DNA of 64,000 bases, taken from assembly GCF_900108315.1 (NCBI RefSeq), contig NZ_FNVB01000016.1, positions 23,965-87,964 on the forward strand. The letters run 5' to 3'. The position numbers and the translations under genes are program-made. The notes beneath the pieces were generated by a model. It had not been told where the DNA came from, ran no database searches, and worked only from the letters and a program-made list of their open reading frames with translations. This DNA comes from Saccharopolyspora kobensis. GTDB taxonomy: Bacteria; Actinomycetota; Actinomycetes; Mycobacteriales; Pseudonocardiaceae. This document shows positions 32,879 through 42,055 of this stretch, piece by piece; position 1 is the stretch's first letter; the number at the start of each line of letters is the position of its first letter.

Positions 32879-33781
32879 TCAGCGCCGCTGCAGCTCCGCG
32901 ATCAGCAGGCACGAGTCGTTCCCGACCAGGTTGGCCCCGTTGGTCACGTAGGCCCGATTGCCTCGAACCACGACGGCGGTGGTCCCCTGCATGCCGTCCT
33001 CGGCGTCCAGCAGGGTTTCCTGGGCGCCGTCCGAGCCCACCCGCACGAGCTTGCTGGTCTGGTTGATCGCGGCGAGGATCTCGGTGCCCCAGCCGGTGAA
33101 GTCGAAGTCGTCGATGCCCTCCAGCCCTCTGGCCCGGACCTCGGCGCGGCCAGCACCGCCGCCCTCGGTCACTGGGAAGCGGACGATGGTGCCGTGGTCG
33201 GAGTTGCTCGCCCACACGGCGCCGTCGTGGACCTTCAGGCCGTTGGCGCCGAAGAAGCCACCGGGCGCCAGGCTCGGATCCGCCGACCACACGGAGGCCT
33301 CGCCACCGCGCAGCGGGGCCTGCCAGATGCGCCCGCCGGTGGAGTCGGTGACCAGGAAGCGATCCCGCTCGCCGTCGATGACCAGTGCGTTCGGCATGGT
33401 GTCGGCGGGCAGTGGCACGACCAGCCGGGGCTCACCGGAGCGACGGATCTGCCAGATCCCGGTCAGCCCGCCCTGCCCGGCGGAGTAGAGGAAGTGCACG
33501 GCGCCGCTGTCCGACCGGGCGACCCCGGTCACCACGGGGTCCCCGACGACCGGGGTGGTGCCACCGCCGCCCGGAGGCAACGGCATGGTGACGAGGACCT
33601 GGACGGCCCCGTCCCGCGCGACCCGCACCACCTGGCGGGCGGGGATCATGCCGATGACCGCGCCGCCGCCGGGCTCCAGGGCGATGCTCTCGGCGGCCTG
33701 GCCCGCGGCCCGGTCGAAGTGAGCGAGGACGCGCACGTCCCCCAGGTGAGTGGCGGCAGCGCGGTCGGGCTGGGTAGGCAC
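32879..33781 (-). CDS. SMP-30/gluconolactonase-like beta-propeller protein
   Basis: 300 residues. GTG 33781 is chosen for AAAGGAAG 3-7 nt upstream; the open frame further up only mirrors the next gene. Propeller-like segments: PNALVIDGERDRFLVTDSTGG, FFGANGLKVHDGAVWASNSD, IDDFDFTGWGTEILAAINQTS, AYVTNGANLVGND. It resembles the SMP-30/gluconolactonase/LRE group of sugar-lactone or organophosphate hydrolases. There is no signal peptide. It lies 91 nt after the XRE gene on the same strand and may be its target. Confidence 0.7.
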   Translation of the reverse strand: MPTQPDRAAATHLGDVRVLAHFDRAAGQAAESIALEPGGGAVIGMIPARQVVRVARDGAVQVLVTMPLPPGGGGTTPVVGDPVVTGVARSDSGAVHFLYSAGQGGLTGIWQIRRSGEPRLVVPLPADTMPNALVIDGERDRFLVTDSTGGRIWQAPLRGGEASVWSADPSLAPGGFFGANGLKVHDGAVWASNSDHGTIVRFPVTEGGGAGRAEVRARGLEGIDDFDFTGWGTEILAAINQTSKLVRVGSDGAQETLLDAEDGMQGTTAVVVRGNRAYVTNGANLVGNDSCLLIAELQRR

Positions 33782-33872
33782 GTCTTCCTTTCGGTCGTGC
33801 GGGATGGGAGAGGATCCGGGCACTACGGGATGCCCGGCGGCCCGCGCCGGGCTGCGTGCCGGTGGTGCCGGG

Positions 33873-34754
33873 CTAGTCCGGGAGGTTCCGGTCCGTCCGC
33901 GCTTCGCTGCGCGGGTCGGTCCGCGACAGGGCGAAGCGTTCCTGACCGAGCACGGCCAGCAGCTCCAGCTGCGAGACCGCGGCGCTGCCCGGCGCGGGTG
34001 AGTAGACGACCAGGCGTTGGTCCTGCCGGGCCGTCGCCAGGACGTCGAAGTCCAGCTCGATGAGTCCGACCGCGGGGTGCAGGATGCGCTTGCGGTCGCT
34101 GCGGCGGATCGCGACGTCGTGCCGGCCCCAGAGCTCGGCGAACTCCGCGCGCAACGCCCCGACCAGCTTGCGCGCCATGGGATCAGCCGGGCGGACGGCG
34201 AGGGTCGCACGCAGGTCGTCCACCTGTGCGCGGCTCTCGTGCTCGTGGTCCTCGGCGGGATGGCGCCCGCGCAGCTCCGGATCGGTGAACCACCGGTAGG
34301 TGCAGCTGCGCGCGAGGCCGTGGAAATGGGCCTGCTCCCCCAACAGCGCATCCGCCATCGGGTTCTGGGCGAGCACGACGTTCAGGTCGGAGGCGATCAG
34401 GGCGGGCAGGCCCGGCAACCCGTCCAGCAGCCGGAGGAGGCCGCGGCTGACGTGCTCGTCACCACCGATGCGAGGTGGAGCGTGGTGACCGGCGAGGCGG
34501 AAGAGGTGGTCGCGTTCGTCGATCGTCAACCGCAGCGCGCGGGCCAACGCGGTGAGCATCGTGACCGACGGTTGCGGTCCGCGTCCCTGCTCGAGCCTGG
34601 CGTAGTAGTCCGGCGACATGCCTGCGAGCTGGGCGACCTCGAAGCGCCGAAGTCCCGGTGTCCGACGCCGTCCCCCGGCCGGAACACCGACGTTCTCCGG
34701 TTGGAGCAGCGCACGTCGGCGCCGGAGGAAGTCCGCGAGTTCGTTCCGTTCCAC
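33873..34754 (-). CDS. XRE-family regulator with MmyB-like ligand domain
   Basis: 293 residues, GTG start. The N-terminal helix-turn-helix (RTPGLRRFEVAQLAGMSPDYYARLEQGRG, about 30-60) is followed by a PAS-like MmyB ligand-binding domain (ALIASDLNVVLAQNPMADALLG, TYRWFTDPELRGRHP, RKRILHPAVGLIELDFDVL). The family is abundant in actinomycetes, often next to short-chain dehydrogenases or lactonases. It probably regulates the downstream propeller gene or itself. Confidence 0.92.
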   Translation of the reverse strand: MERNELADFLRRRRALLQPENVGVPAGGRRRTPGLRRFEVAQLAGMSPDYYARLEQGRGPQPSVTMLTALARALRLTIDERDHLFRLAGHHAPPRIGGDEHVSRGLLRLLDGLPGLPALIASDLNVVLAQNPMADALLGEQAHFHGLARSCTYRWFTDPELRGRHPAEDHEHESRAQVDDLRATLAVRPADPMARKLVGALRAEFAELWGRHDVAIRRSDRKRILHPAVGLIELDFDVLATARQDQRLVVYSPAPGSAAVSQLELLAVLGQERFALSRTDPRSEARTDRNLPD

Positions 34755-34926
34755 GCTCTCAGGATGAGACTCGCGCGGCGGGACGACCAGGACTCGTCGA
34801 TACCACCTTCATCGGAGCAGCTCGCTCCCCCGCGGTGCACGAGAGCAACTCGCCGAATCCGGCCAGTTCACACCTTCGCCCAGCCGATCCGGGTTCCGGC
34901 ACCGATTCACCGGTGCGGAAACGAAA

Positions 34927-34963
34927 CCGCGGGCGGGCGCTCCCGAGGAGCACCCGCCCGCGG
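34927..34963 (-). terminator. terminator after the AGCS symporter gene
   Basis: CCGCGGGCGGG (34927-34937) pairs with CCCGCCCGCGG (34953-34963). The stem extends inward (GCTCC/GGAGC) past one mismatch to a 3-nt loop. It starts 12 nt after the symporter stop. The remaining 160 nt up to the XRE start shows nothing clear. Confidence 0.75.
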
Positions 34964-34975
34964 CTCGGTGCGAGA

Positions 34976-36430
34976 TCAGCCGGCCGAGGTCTTCTCCGGC
35001 TCGGTCGCCTTGGGCTCCCAGCACTCCACGCCGGTCAGCTCCGGCAGGCGGTCCCGGGTGAAGACCGGGTCCAGGCCCTGCTTGCGCTGCTCGTTGTAGT
35101 CCTTGAGGAGCTTGAACGCGATCGCGCTCAGCGGGGCGATCGCCGCCAGGTTCACCAGCGCCATCAGGCCCATCGTGGTGTCGGCCAGGTTCCACACCAG
35201 GTCCGAGGAACCGATCGCGCCCAGGAACGTCACCACCAGCACGACCCAGCGGTAGCCGGTCATCACCGCGCGGTTCTGGGTCAGGAAGCCGACGTTGGAC
35301 TCGCCGTAGAAGTAGTTGCCCAGCACCGAGGTGAACGCGACCAGCAGGATGATCAGCGTCAGCAGGTGCAGCGACCAGTTGCCCAGGTTGAACTGCAGCG
35401 CTTCCTGGGTCATCGTCGGGCCGCGGTTCTCGCCGTAGGTCGGGTTGGACAGCAGCACGATGAACGCCGTGGTCGAGCACACCAGCAGGGTGTCGACGTA
35501 GACGCCGAGGGTCTGCACCAGGCCCTGCTTGACCGGGTGGCTCACCGAGGCGGTGGCACCGGCGTTCGGGGCCGAGCCGAGACCGGCCTCGTTGGAGAAC
35601 ATGCCGCGTCGCACGCCCTGCACGATCGCCGCGCCCACACCGCCGGCCGCCATCTCCTCGAAACCGAAGGCGTTGGCGAAGATCTGGCCGAACACGGTCG
35701 GCAGCGCGTCGATGTTGAGCACCACGATGACCAGGCCCAGGATCATGTACAGGCCCGCCATGAACGGCACCAGCAGCTGCGCGACGTGCGCGATGCGGCG
35801 CACCCCGCCGAAGATGACCGCCGCGGTCACCGCCACCAGGGCCAGGCCCAGCACCGGCTCCAGCCAGCCCGCCCCGGTCACGCCGGTGGCCTCCACCGAG
35901 GTCATGATCGCGCCGACGATGGTGTTGCTCTGCACCGCGTTGAACACGAAGCCGAAGGTCACCGTGATGACCACCGCGAAGAGCACGCCCATCCACTTGG
36001 CGCGCAGACCGTGCAGCATGTAGTAGGCCGGACCGCCGCGGAAACCGGACTTGTCGCGGACCTTGTACAGCTGGGCCAGGGTGGACTCCACGAAGCTGGC
36101 CGCACCGACGACCAGACCCATGATCCACATCCAGAACACCGCGCCGGGCCCGCCAAGAGCGATCGCGGTGGCCACGCCGGCGATGTTGCCGGTGCCGATC
36201 CGGGCCGCCGCGGAGATCGCGAACGCCTGGAACGACGAGATCGCCTTCTTGCCGTCCTCCGCGGTCTCGGCCTTGCCGACCATCGCGCGGACCATCTCCG
36301 GGATCATCCGGATCTGCACCGCACCGGAGCGGAACGTGAAGTACAGGCTGAGCACGGCCAGCACTGGGATGATCAGGTAGAGCCAGAACGTGTCGTTCAG
36401 CGCGACGATCGCGTCGTTGAGCGCTTCCAC
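34976..36430 (-). CDS. sodium:alanine/glycine symporter, AGCS family
   Basis: 484 residues from GTG 36430, preceded by GGAAAGG; longer starts up to 36508 are possible. About 11 membrane helices. AGCS hallmarks: FQAFAISAAARIGTGNIAGVA (about residue 65-85), FRGGPAYYMLHGL, RRGMFSNEAGLGSAPNA, YVDTLLVCSTTAFIVLL and YFYGESNVGF. It takes up alanine or glycine with Na+. I looked for a glycine riboswitch upstream and saw none. Confidence 0.93.
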   Translation of the reverse strand: MEALNDAIVALNDTFWLYLIIPVLAVLSLYFTFRSGAVQIRMIPEMVRAMVGKAETAEDGKKAISSFQAFAISAAARIGTGNIAGVATAIALGGPGAVFWMWIMGLVVGAASFVESTLAQLYKVRDKSGFRGGPAYYMLHGLRAKWMGVLFAVVITVTFGFVFNAVQSNTIVGAIMTSVEATGVTGAGWLEPVLGLALVAVTAAVIFGGVRRIAHVAQLLVPFMAGLYMILGLVIVVLNIDALPTVFGQIFANAFGFEEMAAGGVGAAIVQGVRRGMFSNEAGLGSAPNAGATASVSHPVKQGLVQTLGVYVDTLLVCSTTAFIVLLSNPTYGENRGPTMTQEALQFNLGNWSLHLLTLIILLVAFTSVLGNYFYGESNVGFLTQNRAVMTGYRWVVLVVTFLGAIGSSDLVWNLADTTMGLMALVNLAAIAPLSAIAFKLLKDYNEQRKQGLDPVFTRDRLPELTGVECWEPKATEPEKTSAG

Positions 36431-36559
36431 GTAGAACCTTTCCGCAGGGGTGGTGCGGAGCATCGGCGTTCCCGCCCGCCAAAGATCACCGCTCGTTTCG
36501 GTCGGCACAGTCTGTCCGATGGTGGGGCGCAGCGCCCTGTGCCGTGGCGGAAAGGTTAC

Positions 36560-36598
36560 AAAACGGGGCCCGCGCCGAGCGGCGCAGGGCCCCGTTTT
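36560..36598. terminator. bidirectional terminator downstream of uvrA
   Basis: AAAACGGGGCCC (36560-36571) pairs with GGGCCCCGTTTT (36587-36598), with an inner GCGCC/GGCGC stem. A-run and T-run flanks make it a good intrinsic terminator in both directions. It starts 6 nt after the uvrA stop. Confidence 0.88.
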
Positions 36599-36604
36599 CG
36601 CAGA

Positions 36605-39466
36605 TCAGCCTTCTGCCAGCACCGGCGCGAGGAATCGGCCGGTGTGACTTTCGTCGATGGCCGCCAGGTCCTCCGGAGTGCCCTCGGCCACCAGCGTGCC
36701 ACCGCCGCTGCCGCCTTCCGGCCCCATGTCCAGCACCCAGTCCGCGGTCTTGATCACGTCCAGGTTGTGCTCGATCACGATCACCGTGTTGCCCTTGTCC
36801 ACCAGGCCGTTGACCACGCCGATCAGCTTGCGGATGTCCTCGAAGTGCAGGCCGGTGGTCGGCTCGTCGAGGATGTAGACCGTCTTGCCGGTGGAGCGCT
36901 TCTGCAGCTCGCTGGCCAGCTTCACGCGCTGCGCCTCACCACCGGACAGCGTCGGCGCCGGCTGCCCCAGCCGCACGTAGCCCAGCCCGACGTCCACCAG
37001 CGTCTTGAGGTGCCGGTGGATGGCCGTGATCGGCTCGAAGAACGCCGCGGCCTCCTCGATCGGCATGTCCAGGACCTCGGCGATCGTCTTGCCCTTGTAG
37101 TGCACCTCCAGGGTCTCCCGGTTGTACCGGGCGCCCTTGCACACCTCGCACGGGACGTAGACGTCGGGCAGGAAGTTCATCTCGATCTTCAAGGTGCCGT
37201 CGCCCGCGCAGGACTCGCAGCGGCCGCCCTTGATGTTGAAGGAGAAGCGGCCCGGCTGGTAGCCGCGCACCTTCGCCTCGGTGGTCGCCGCGAACAGCTT
37301 GCGGATGTGGTCGAACACACCGGTGTAGGTGGCCGGGTTCGACCGCGGGGTGCGGCCGATCGGCGACTGGTCGACCTGGACCAGCTTGTCCACGTGCTCC
37401 AGGCCCTTGACCCGGGTGTGCCGCCCCGGCACCTGGCGGGCGCCGTTGAGCTTGTTCGCCAGCACCGAGGCGAGGATGTCGTTGACCAGCGTGGACTTGC
37501 CCGACCCGGACACGCCGGTGACCGCGGTCAGGCAGCCCAGCGGGAACGACACGTCGATCTTGCGCAGGTTGTGCTCGCGCGCGCCGACCACGGTCAGCTG
37601 GCGCTTGCGGTCGGGGACGCGGCGCAGCTCCGGCACCGGGATCTGCTTGCGCCGGGCCAGGTAGGCGCCGGTCAGCGAGTTCTTGTTCTCCAGCAGCTTC
37701 TTGTAGGTGCCGCTGTGCACCACCTGACCACCGTGCTCGCCCGCGCCGGGGCCGATGTCGACCACCCAGTCCGCGCTGCGCACGGTGTCCTCGTCGTGCT
37801 CCACGACGATCAGCGTGTTGCCCAGGTCGCGCAGCCGGCTCAGCGTCTCCAGCAGCCGGTGGTTGTCGCGCTGGTGCAGGCCGATCGACGGCTCGTCGAG
37901 CACGTAGAGCACGCCCACCAGGCCCGAACCGATCTGGGTCGCCAGCCGGATGCGCTGCGCCTCACCGCCGGAGAGCGTGCCGGCCGCGCGGTCCAGCGAC
38001 AGGTAGTCCAGGCCCACGTCGAGCAGGAAGCCCAGCCGCGCCTGCACCTCCTTGAGCACCGCACCGGCGATCATCTGCTCGCGCGGCCCGAGCACCAGGC
38101 CGTTGAGGAAGTCCGAGCACTCCTGCACGCTCAGCGCGCTGACCTCGGCGATGGACAGCTCACCCGCGTCCGCGCCCGCCATGGTCACGGCCAGGATCTC
38201 GGGCTTGAGGCGGGTGCCGTCGCAGGCCGGGCACGGCACGTCCCGCATGTAGCCCTCGTACTTCTCGCGGGCGAAGTCGGACTCGGTCTGCTCCAGCCGC
38301 CGCTCCAGGAACGGGATGACGCCCTCGTAGTTGGCGTAGTAGGAACGGGTGCGCCCGTAGCGGTTCTTGTAGCGGACGTGCACCTGGTCGTTGCTGCCGT
38401 GCAGCACGGCCTTCTTGACCTTGGTGGACAGCTGCCGCCACGGGGTGTCCATCCGGAACCCGATGGACTCCGACAGCGAGGTCAGCAGCCGGGTGAAGTA
38501 CTCGGCGGTGTGCCCGCCCGCCCACGGGGCGATCGCACCGTCGGCCAGCGACAGGTCCTCGTCGGGCACCACCAGCTCCGGGTCGACCTCCTTGCGGATG
38601 CCCAGCCCCGCGCACTCCGGGCACGCGCCGTAGGGCGAGTTGAAGGAGAAGGAGCGCGGCTCCAGCTCGTCGACGCCCAGCGGGTGGCCGTTCGGGCAGG
38701 CCAGGTTCTCGGAGAACTTGCGCTCCCGGCCCGGGTCGTCCTCGTCGAGGTCGATGAACTCGATCAGCACCAGCCCGTCGGCCAGCCGCAGCGCGGTCTC
38801 CACCGAGTCGGTCAGCCGCTGCTTGGCGCCCGCCTTCACGGTGAGCCGGTCCACGACCACCGCGATGTCGTGCTTCTCCTGCTTCTTCAGCTTCGGCGGC
38901 GCGTCCAGCGGGTGCACCACGCCGTCGATGCGGGCGCGGGCGTAGCCCTGCGACTGCAGCTGCTCGAACAGGTCGACGTACTCGCCCTTGCGGCCGCGCA
39001 CCACCGGCGCCAGCACCTGGAACTTGGCCCGGTCGGGCATCTCCAGCACCTGGTCGACGATCTGCTGCGGGGTCTGCTTGCTGATCGCCTCCCCGCAGGT
39101 CGGGCAGTGCGGTTTGCCGGCCCGCGCGTACAGCAGGCGCAGGTAGTCGTAGACCTCGGTGATGGTGCCCACGGTGGACCGCGGGTTGCGGCTGGTGGAC
39201 TTCTGGTCGATCGACACCGCCGGGGACAGGCCTTCGATGAAGTCCACGTCGGGCTTGTCCATCTGGCCGAGGAACTGCCGGGCGTAGGCGGACAGCGACT
39301 CCACGTAGCGGCGCTGCCCCTCGGCGAAGATGGTGTCGAAGGCCAGGCTCGACTTGCCGGAGCCGGACAGCCCGGTGAACACGATAAGGCTGTCCCGGGG
39401 CAGATCGAGGTCGATCCCGCGCAGGTTGTGCTCACGGGCGCCGCGGACGACGAGGCGGTCAGCCAC
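36605..39466 (-). CDS. uvrA: excinuclease ABC subunit A
   Basis: 953 residues, normal for UvrA, the damage-recognition ATPase of nucleotide excision repair, acting as a dimer with UvrB. Two ABC ATPase modules are present: Walker A FTGLSGSGKSSLAFDTIF near residue 32 and TGVSGSGKSTLVNDIL near 650, each with a signature (TLSGGEAQRIRLATQIG, TLSGGEAQRVKLASEL). Zinc-finger cysteines are in HCPTCGEAI, PCPACDGTRLKP, CESCAGDG and CEVCKGARYN. GTG start at 39466. I did not find an SOS box upstream. It ends at a terminator. Confidence 0.98.
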   Translation of the reverse strand: MADRLVVRGAREHNLRGIDLDLPRDSLIVFTGLSGSGKSSLAFDTIFAEGQRRYVESLSAYARQFLGQMDKPDVDFIEGLSPAVSIDQKSTSRNPRSTVGTITEVYDYLRLLYARAGKPHCPTCGEAISKQTPQQIVDQVLEMPDRAKFQVLAPVVRGRKGEYVDLFEQLQSQGYARARIDGVVHPLDAPPKLKKQEKHDIAVVVDRLTVKAGAKQRLTDSVETALRLADGLVLIEFIDLDEDDPGRERKFSENLACPNGHPLGVDELEPRSFSFNSPYGACPECAGLGIRKEVDPELVVPDEDLSLADGAIAPWAGGHTAEYFTRLLTSLSESIGFRMDTPWRQLSTKVKKAVLHGSNDQVHVRYKNRYGRTRSYYANYEGVIPFLERRLEQTESDFAREKYEGYMRDVPCPACDGTRLKPEILAVTMAGADAGELSIAEVSALSVQECSDFLNGLVLGPREQMIAGAVLKEVQARLGFLLDVGLDYLSLDRAAGTLSGGEAQRIRLATQIGSGLVGVLYVLDEPSIGLHQRDNHRLLETLSRLRDLGNTLIVVEHDEDTVRSADWVVDIGPGAGEHGGQVVHSGTYKKLLENKNSLTGAYLARRKQIPVPELRRVPDRKRQLTVVGAREHNLRKIDVSFPLGCLTAVTGVSGSGKSTLVNDILASVLANKLNGARQVPGRHTRVKGLEHVDKLVQVDQSPIGRTPRSNPATYTGVFDHIRKLFAATTEAKVRGYQPGRFSFNIKGGRCESCAGDGTLKIEMNFLPDVYVPCEVCKGARYNRETLEVHYKGKTIAEVLDMPIEEAAAFFEPITAIHRHLKTLVDVGLGYVRLGQPAPTLSGGEAQRVKLASELQKRSTGKTVYILDEPTTGLHFEDIRKLIGVVNGLVDKGNTVIVIEHNLDVIKTADWVLDMGPEGGSGGGTLVAEGTPEDLAAIDESHTGRFLAPVLAEG

Positions 39467-39788
39467 AGTGATCCCTTCGAAAGTACTTGCGTTGAGGTCG
39501 ACGCGCGCCGCTGCGGACCGGGCGCGAGAACCCGGTCTTCGTCAGGTCGCGACGTCGCGTCGCCCATGCTATTCGGGGCCACCGACAGTCCCGGATCGCC
39601 TGCGCCCCACATCCGGCGCAACCCGGATCTACACCCGATCGTGTGACATCCGAAGCGGTTGGCCGACGACACTCCCGACGATACGCAAATTCGCCCGGAT
39701 TGGGCACTGTTGCCCCTGTGGCCTGCGCAATTAGGCTCGATACTTCCCATCGCGCTCCGCGCACCCCTCCCCTCCGAGAGGTGGACCC
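39467..39788. other. 322-nt intergenic region between uvrA and a divergent gene
   Basis: No gene or stable RNA is apparent. For the plus-strand gene, TTGCCC (39710-39715) and TAGGCT (39732-39737) are spaced by 16 nt, a good promoter giving a leader of about 45 nt. I could not identify the uvrA promoter, a LexA box, or a clear RecA-NDp/PafBC-type motif. Confidence 0.5.
39710..39737 (+). promoter_or_regulatory. promoter of the mycothiol-dependent enzyme gene
   Basis: -35 TTGCCC and -10 TAGGCT with a 16-nt spacer. The TAGGCT box is the same as that seen before leaderless genes at 46707 and 56172. Confidence 0.45.
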
Positions 39789-40538
39789 ATGGCTGACACC
39801 GTCCTCGGCACCGGCGCGCAGCTCGCGCGCGAAGTAACCGACCAGCTGGCCGCGGTGGAGCGCGCCACCGAGCGGCTGCTGAGCACCGTCGGCGGCTTGG
39901 ACGAGGTTTCCGTGCGACAGCCCAGCCTGCTGCCCGGCTGGAGCCGCGCGCACGTGATCACCCACCTGGCCCGCAACGCCGACGGGTTCGGCAACCTGCT
40001 GATCTGGGCGCGCACCGGGATCGAGCACGCGATGTACGCCAGCGGCGACGACCGGGACGAGGCCATCGCCGAAGGCGCCCAGCACAGCTACCGGCTCCTG
40101 TACGAGGACCTGACCGCGTCCTGCGACCGCTTCGCGCACGCCGCCCGGGAGCTGCCGGAGAGCGCGTGGACCGCCGAGATCGCCGACGCCGTCGGTGATC
40201 CGATGCCCGCCCACCACATGCTGCGGCTGCGCCTGCTGGAGGTGTGGGTGCACCTGGTCGACCTGGACCACGACGTGGACTTCGCCGACATCCCGGCGCG
40301 CGAAGCCGAGCAGCTGCTGGAGGACGTCGCGCAGCAGTTCGGCGGCCGCCCGGACGTGCCGGCCCTGGCGGTGGAGGTCGACTTCGGCGACCACCGCCGC
40401 ACCTGGGAGCTCCGCGGCACCACGGCCCCGCCGAGCCGCGTCAGCGGCGAACCCGGCCCGATGCTCGGCTGGCTCCTCGGCCGCACCGACGCCTCGGACC
40501 TGCAGGGCAAGGCCCCCGACCTCCCCGACTGGCTCTGA
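39789..40538 (+). CDS. maleylpyruvate isomerase-family mycothiol-dependent enzyme
   Basis: 249 residues, ATG start. The DinB-like four-helix N-terminal domain carries LLPGWSRAHVITHLARNADGF (metal-binding histidines), AHHMLRLRLLEVWVHLVDLDHDVD supplies another, and a C-terminal MDMPI domain (TWELRG, MLGWLLGRTDASDL) follows. Family members use mycothiol, the actinomycete thiol, as cofactor for isomerase or transferase reactions. The substrate is unknown. It is transcribed away from uvrA and followed by a 20-bp inverted repeat. Confidence 0.9.
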   Translation: MADTVLGTGAQLAREVTDQLAAVERATERLLSTVGGLDEVSVRQPSLLPGWSRAHVITHLARNADGFGNLLIWARTGIEHAMYASGDDRDEAIAEGAQHSYRLLYEDLTASCDRFAHAARELPESAWTAEIADAVGDPMPAHHMLRLRLLEVWVHLVDLDHDVDFADIPAREAEQLLEDVAQQFGGRPDVPALAVEVDFGDHRRTWELRGTTAPPSRVSGEPGPMLGWLLGRTDASDLQGKAPDLPDWL

Positions 40539-40549
40539 CCTCGTTCCCA

Positions 40550-40595
40550 CGCGATTTCAATGGAAATCGAACGTCCGATTTCCATTGAAATCGCG
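40550..40595. repeat. nested palindrome / hairpin
   Basis: A 20-bp arm (40550-40569) and its perfect complement (40576-40595) flank a 6-nt loop. Each arm is itself a palindrome (CGATTTC-AATG-GAAATCG), so the element can fold as one long or two short hairpins. It is A+T rich compared with its surroundings. It probably ends the upstream transcript, and it resembles a mobile extragenic palindrome. The rest of the 186-nt gap is plain. Confidence 0.8.
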
Positions 40596-40724
40596 GGAGT
40601 CGTCCGCAGCCGGGCTGCGGCGAGAGGGGCCCGATCCACCCGTCCGGGTGACGTTGATCAGCGGTCGGGCGAAGGGCGGCTTAGGTTCCCCGGCGACCTC
40701 GGTGGTTGACCCGGTGGAGGACCG

Positions 40725-41930
40725 ATGCCGCAGACCACGCTGGTGAGCTTCGCCGTCATCGTGGCCGCCACCGCGATCGCGCCGCTGATCACCGACCACG
40801 TCAAGCGGTGGATCGCGATCCCCTCGGTCGTGCTGGAGATCCTGCTGGGCATCCTCATCGGCCCGCAGGTGCTCGGCTGGGCGGGCGTGGACGACGTGAT
40901 GGGCTTCGTCGCCGACTTCGGCCTGGCGATGCTGATGTTCCTGGCCGGCTACGAGCTCAAGATCGACGAGGTGCGCGGCAAGCCGATCCGGCTGGCTTCG
41001 GCGGGCTGGCTCATCTCGCTGGTGCTCGGCCTGGGTTTCGGCGCGCTGGTGCACGGCTGGGCGTTCGCCTCGCTGATCATCGGCCTGGCGCTGACCACCA
41101 CCGCGCTCGGGACCACGCTGCCGATGGTCCGCGACGCCGGGCTGCTGCCCACTCCGCTGGGCGCCCGGGTGCTCGCCGTGGGCGCGGCGGGCGAGTTCGG
41201 GCCGATCATCGCGGTGGCGCTGCTGTTCAACGACCAGGACCCGGCGCGCACCGTGCTGTTCCTGCTGGCCTTCGGCGTGGTGGCGGCGCGGCTGCTGCGG
41301 GTGGCGGCCAACCGCAGGCCGGGGCGGATCAGCAGGCTGGTGCGCACCACGCTGGGCACCAGCGCCCAGTTCGCGGTGCGGCTGTGCATGGTCGTCGTGG
41401 TGTTCATGCTGTGGCTCGCCGGAACCCTGGGCCTGGACCTTTTGCTGGGTGCGTTCGTGGCGGGGCTGGTGGTGCGCCTGTTCCTCGACGCCGGCGATCC
41501 CGAGGAGGGCGCGGTGGTGGAGAGCAAGATCGAGGCGATCGGCTTCGGGCTGCTCATCCCGTTCTTCTTCGTGGTCAGCGGCATGCGCTACGACCTGGAC
41601 GCGCTGCTGGCCACGCCGAGCGCGATCGTCCTGCTGCCGGTGTTCCTGGTGCTGTTCCTGGTGATCCGCGGACTGCCGGTGCTGGCGCTGCACCACCGCG
41701 ATCTGCCGGTGCGGCCGCGCTGGACGCTGGCGCTGCTGGCCTCGGCGGCGCTGCCGCTGGTCGTGGTGATCACCACCATCGGCACCGAGGCGGGCCTGCT
41801 GCCGACGAGCACGGCTTCGGCCATGGTCGGTGCGGGCATGCTCAGCGTGCTGATCTTCCCGCTGATCGCGCTGCGGCTGGTCCGCGACGAGCAGCCCGGC
41901 CCGCACCCCGCGGAACCCGGACTCCGCTGA
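40725..41930 (+). CDS. cation:proton antiporter (CPA2/KefB type)
   Basis: 401 residues, ATG after GGAGG. About 12 membrane helices of the Na+/H+ exchanger fold: IPSVVLEILLGILIGPQVLG, ADFGLAMLMFLAGYELKID, LALTTTALGTTLPMVRDAG, GAAGEFGPIIAVALL and IPFFFVVSGMRYDL. It lacks a C-terminal TrkA/RCK domain. It exchanges monovalent cations for protons at the cell membrane; which cation is unknown. Confidence 0.88.
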   Translation: MPQTTLVSFAVIVAATAIAPLITDHVKRWIAIPSVVLEILLGILIGPQVLGWAGVDDVMGFVADFGLAMLMFLAGYELKIDEVRGKPIRLASAGWLISLVLGLGFGALVHGWAFASLIIGLALTTTALGTTLPMVRDAGLLPTPLGARVLAVGAAGEFGPIIAVALLFNDQDPARTVLFLLAFGVVAARLLRVAANRRPGRISRLVRTTLGTSAQFAVRLCMVVVVFMLWLAGTLGLDLLLGAFVAGLVVRLFLDAGDPEEGAVVESKIEAIGFGLLIPFFFVVSGMRYDLDALLATPSAIVLLPVFLVLFLVIRGLPVLALHHRDLPVRPRWTLALLASAALPLVVVITTIGTEAGLLPTSTASAMVGAGMLSVLIFPLIALRLVRDEQPGPHPAEPGLR

Positions 41931-42055
41931 GCGCGGAACGCCGCTTCCGCCATGCAGGAGCAAGCCGGGCGGCAGCACGTCCGAGCTGCGCCGTTCGCCC
42001 GATCGCGCGACATTGGCAGCGGAAGTCGTCGAGTTCGCAGAGGGGGGCGCTCACG

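Noticed and set aside
36431..36604. Glycine riboswitch upstream of the AGCS symporter
   Set aside because: The conserved gcvT-motif sequence blocks are not present.
34658..39646. 1662-codon plus-strand open frame
   Set aside because: Antisense shadow of the AGCS symporter and uvrA caused by high third-position GC; no domain content.
39467..39788. LexA/SOS box upstream of uvrA
   Set aside because: No GAAC-N4-GTTC-type palindrome was found by eye; TTCGAA at 39477-39482 does not fit the consensus.
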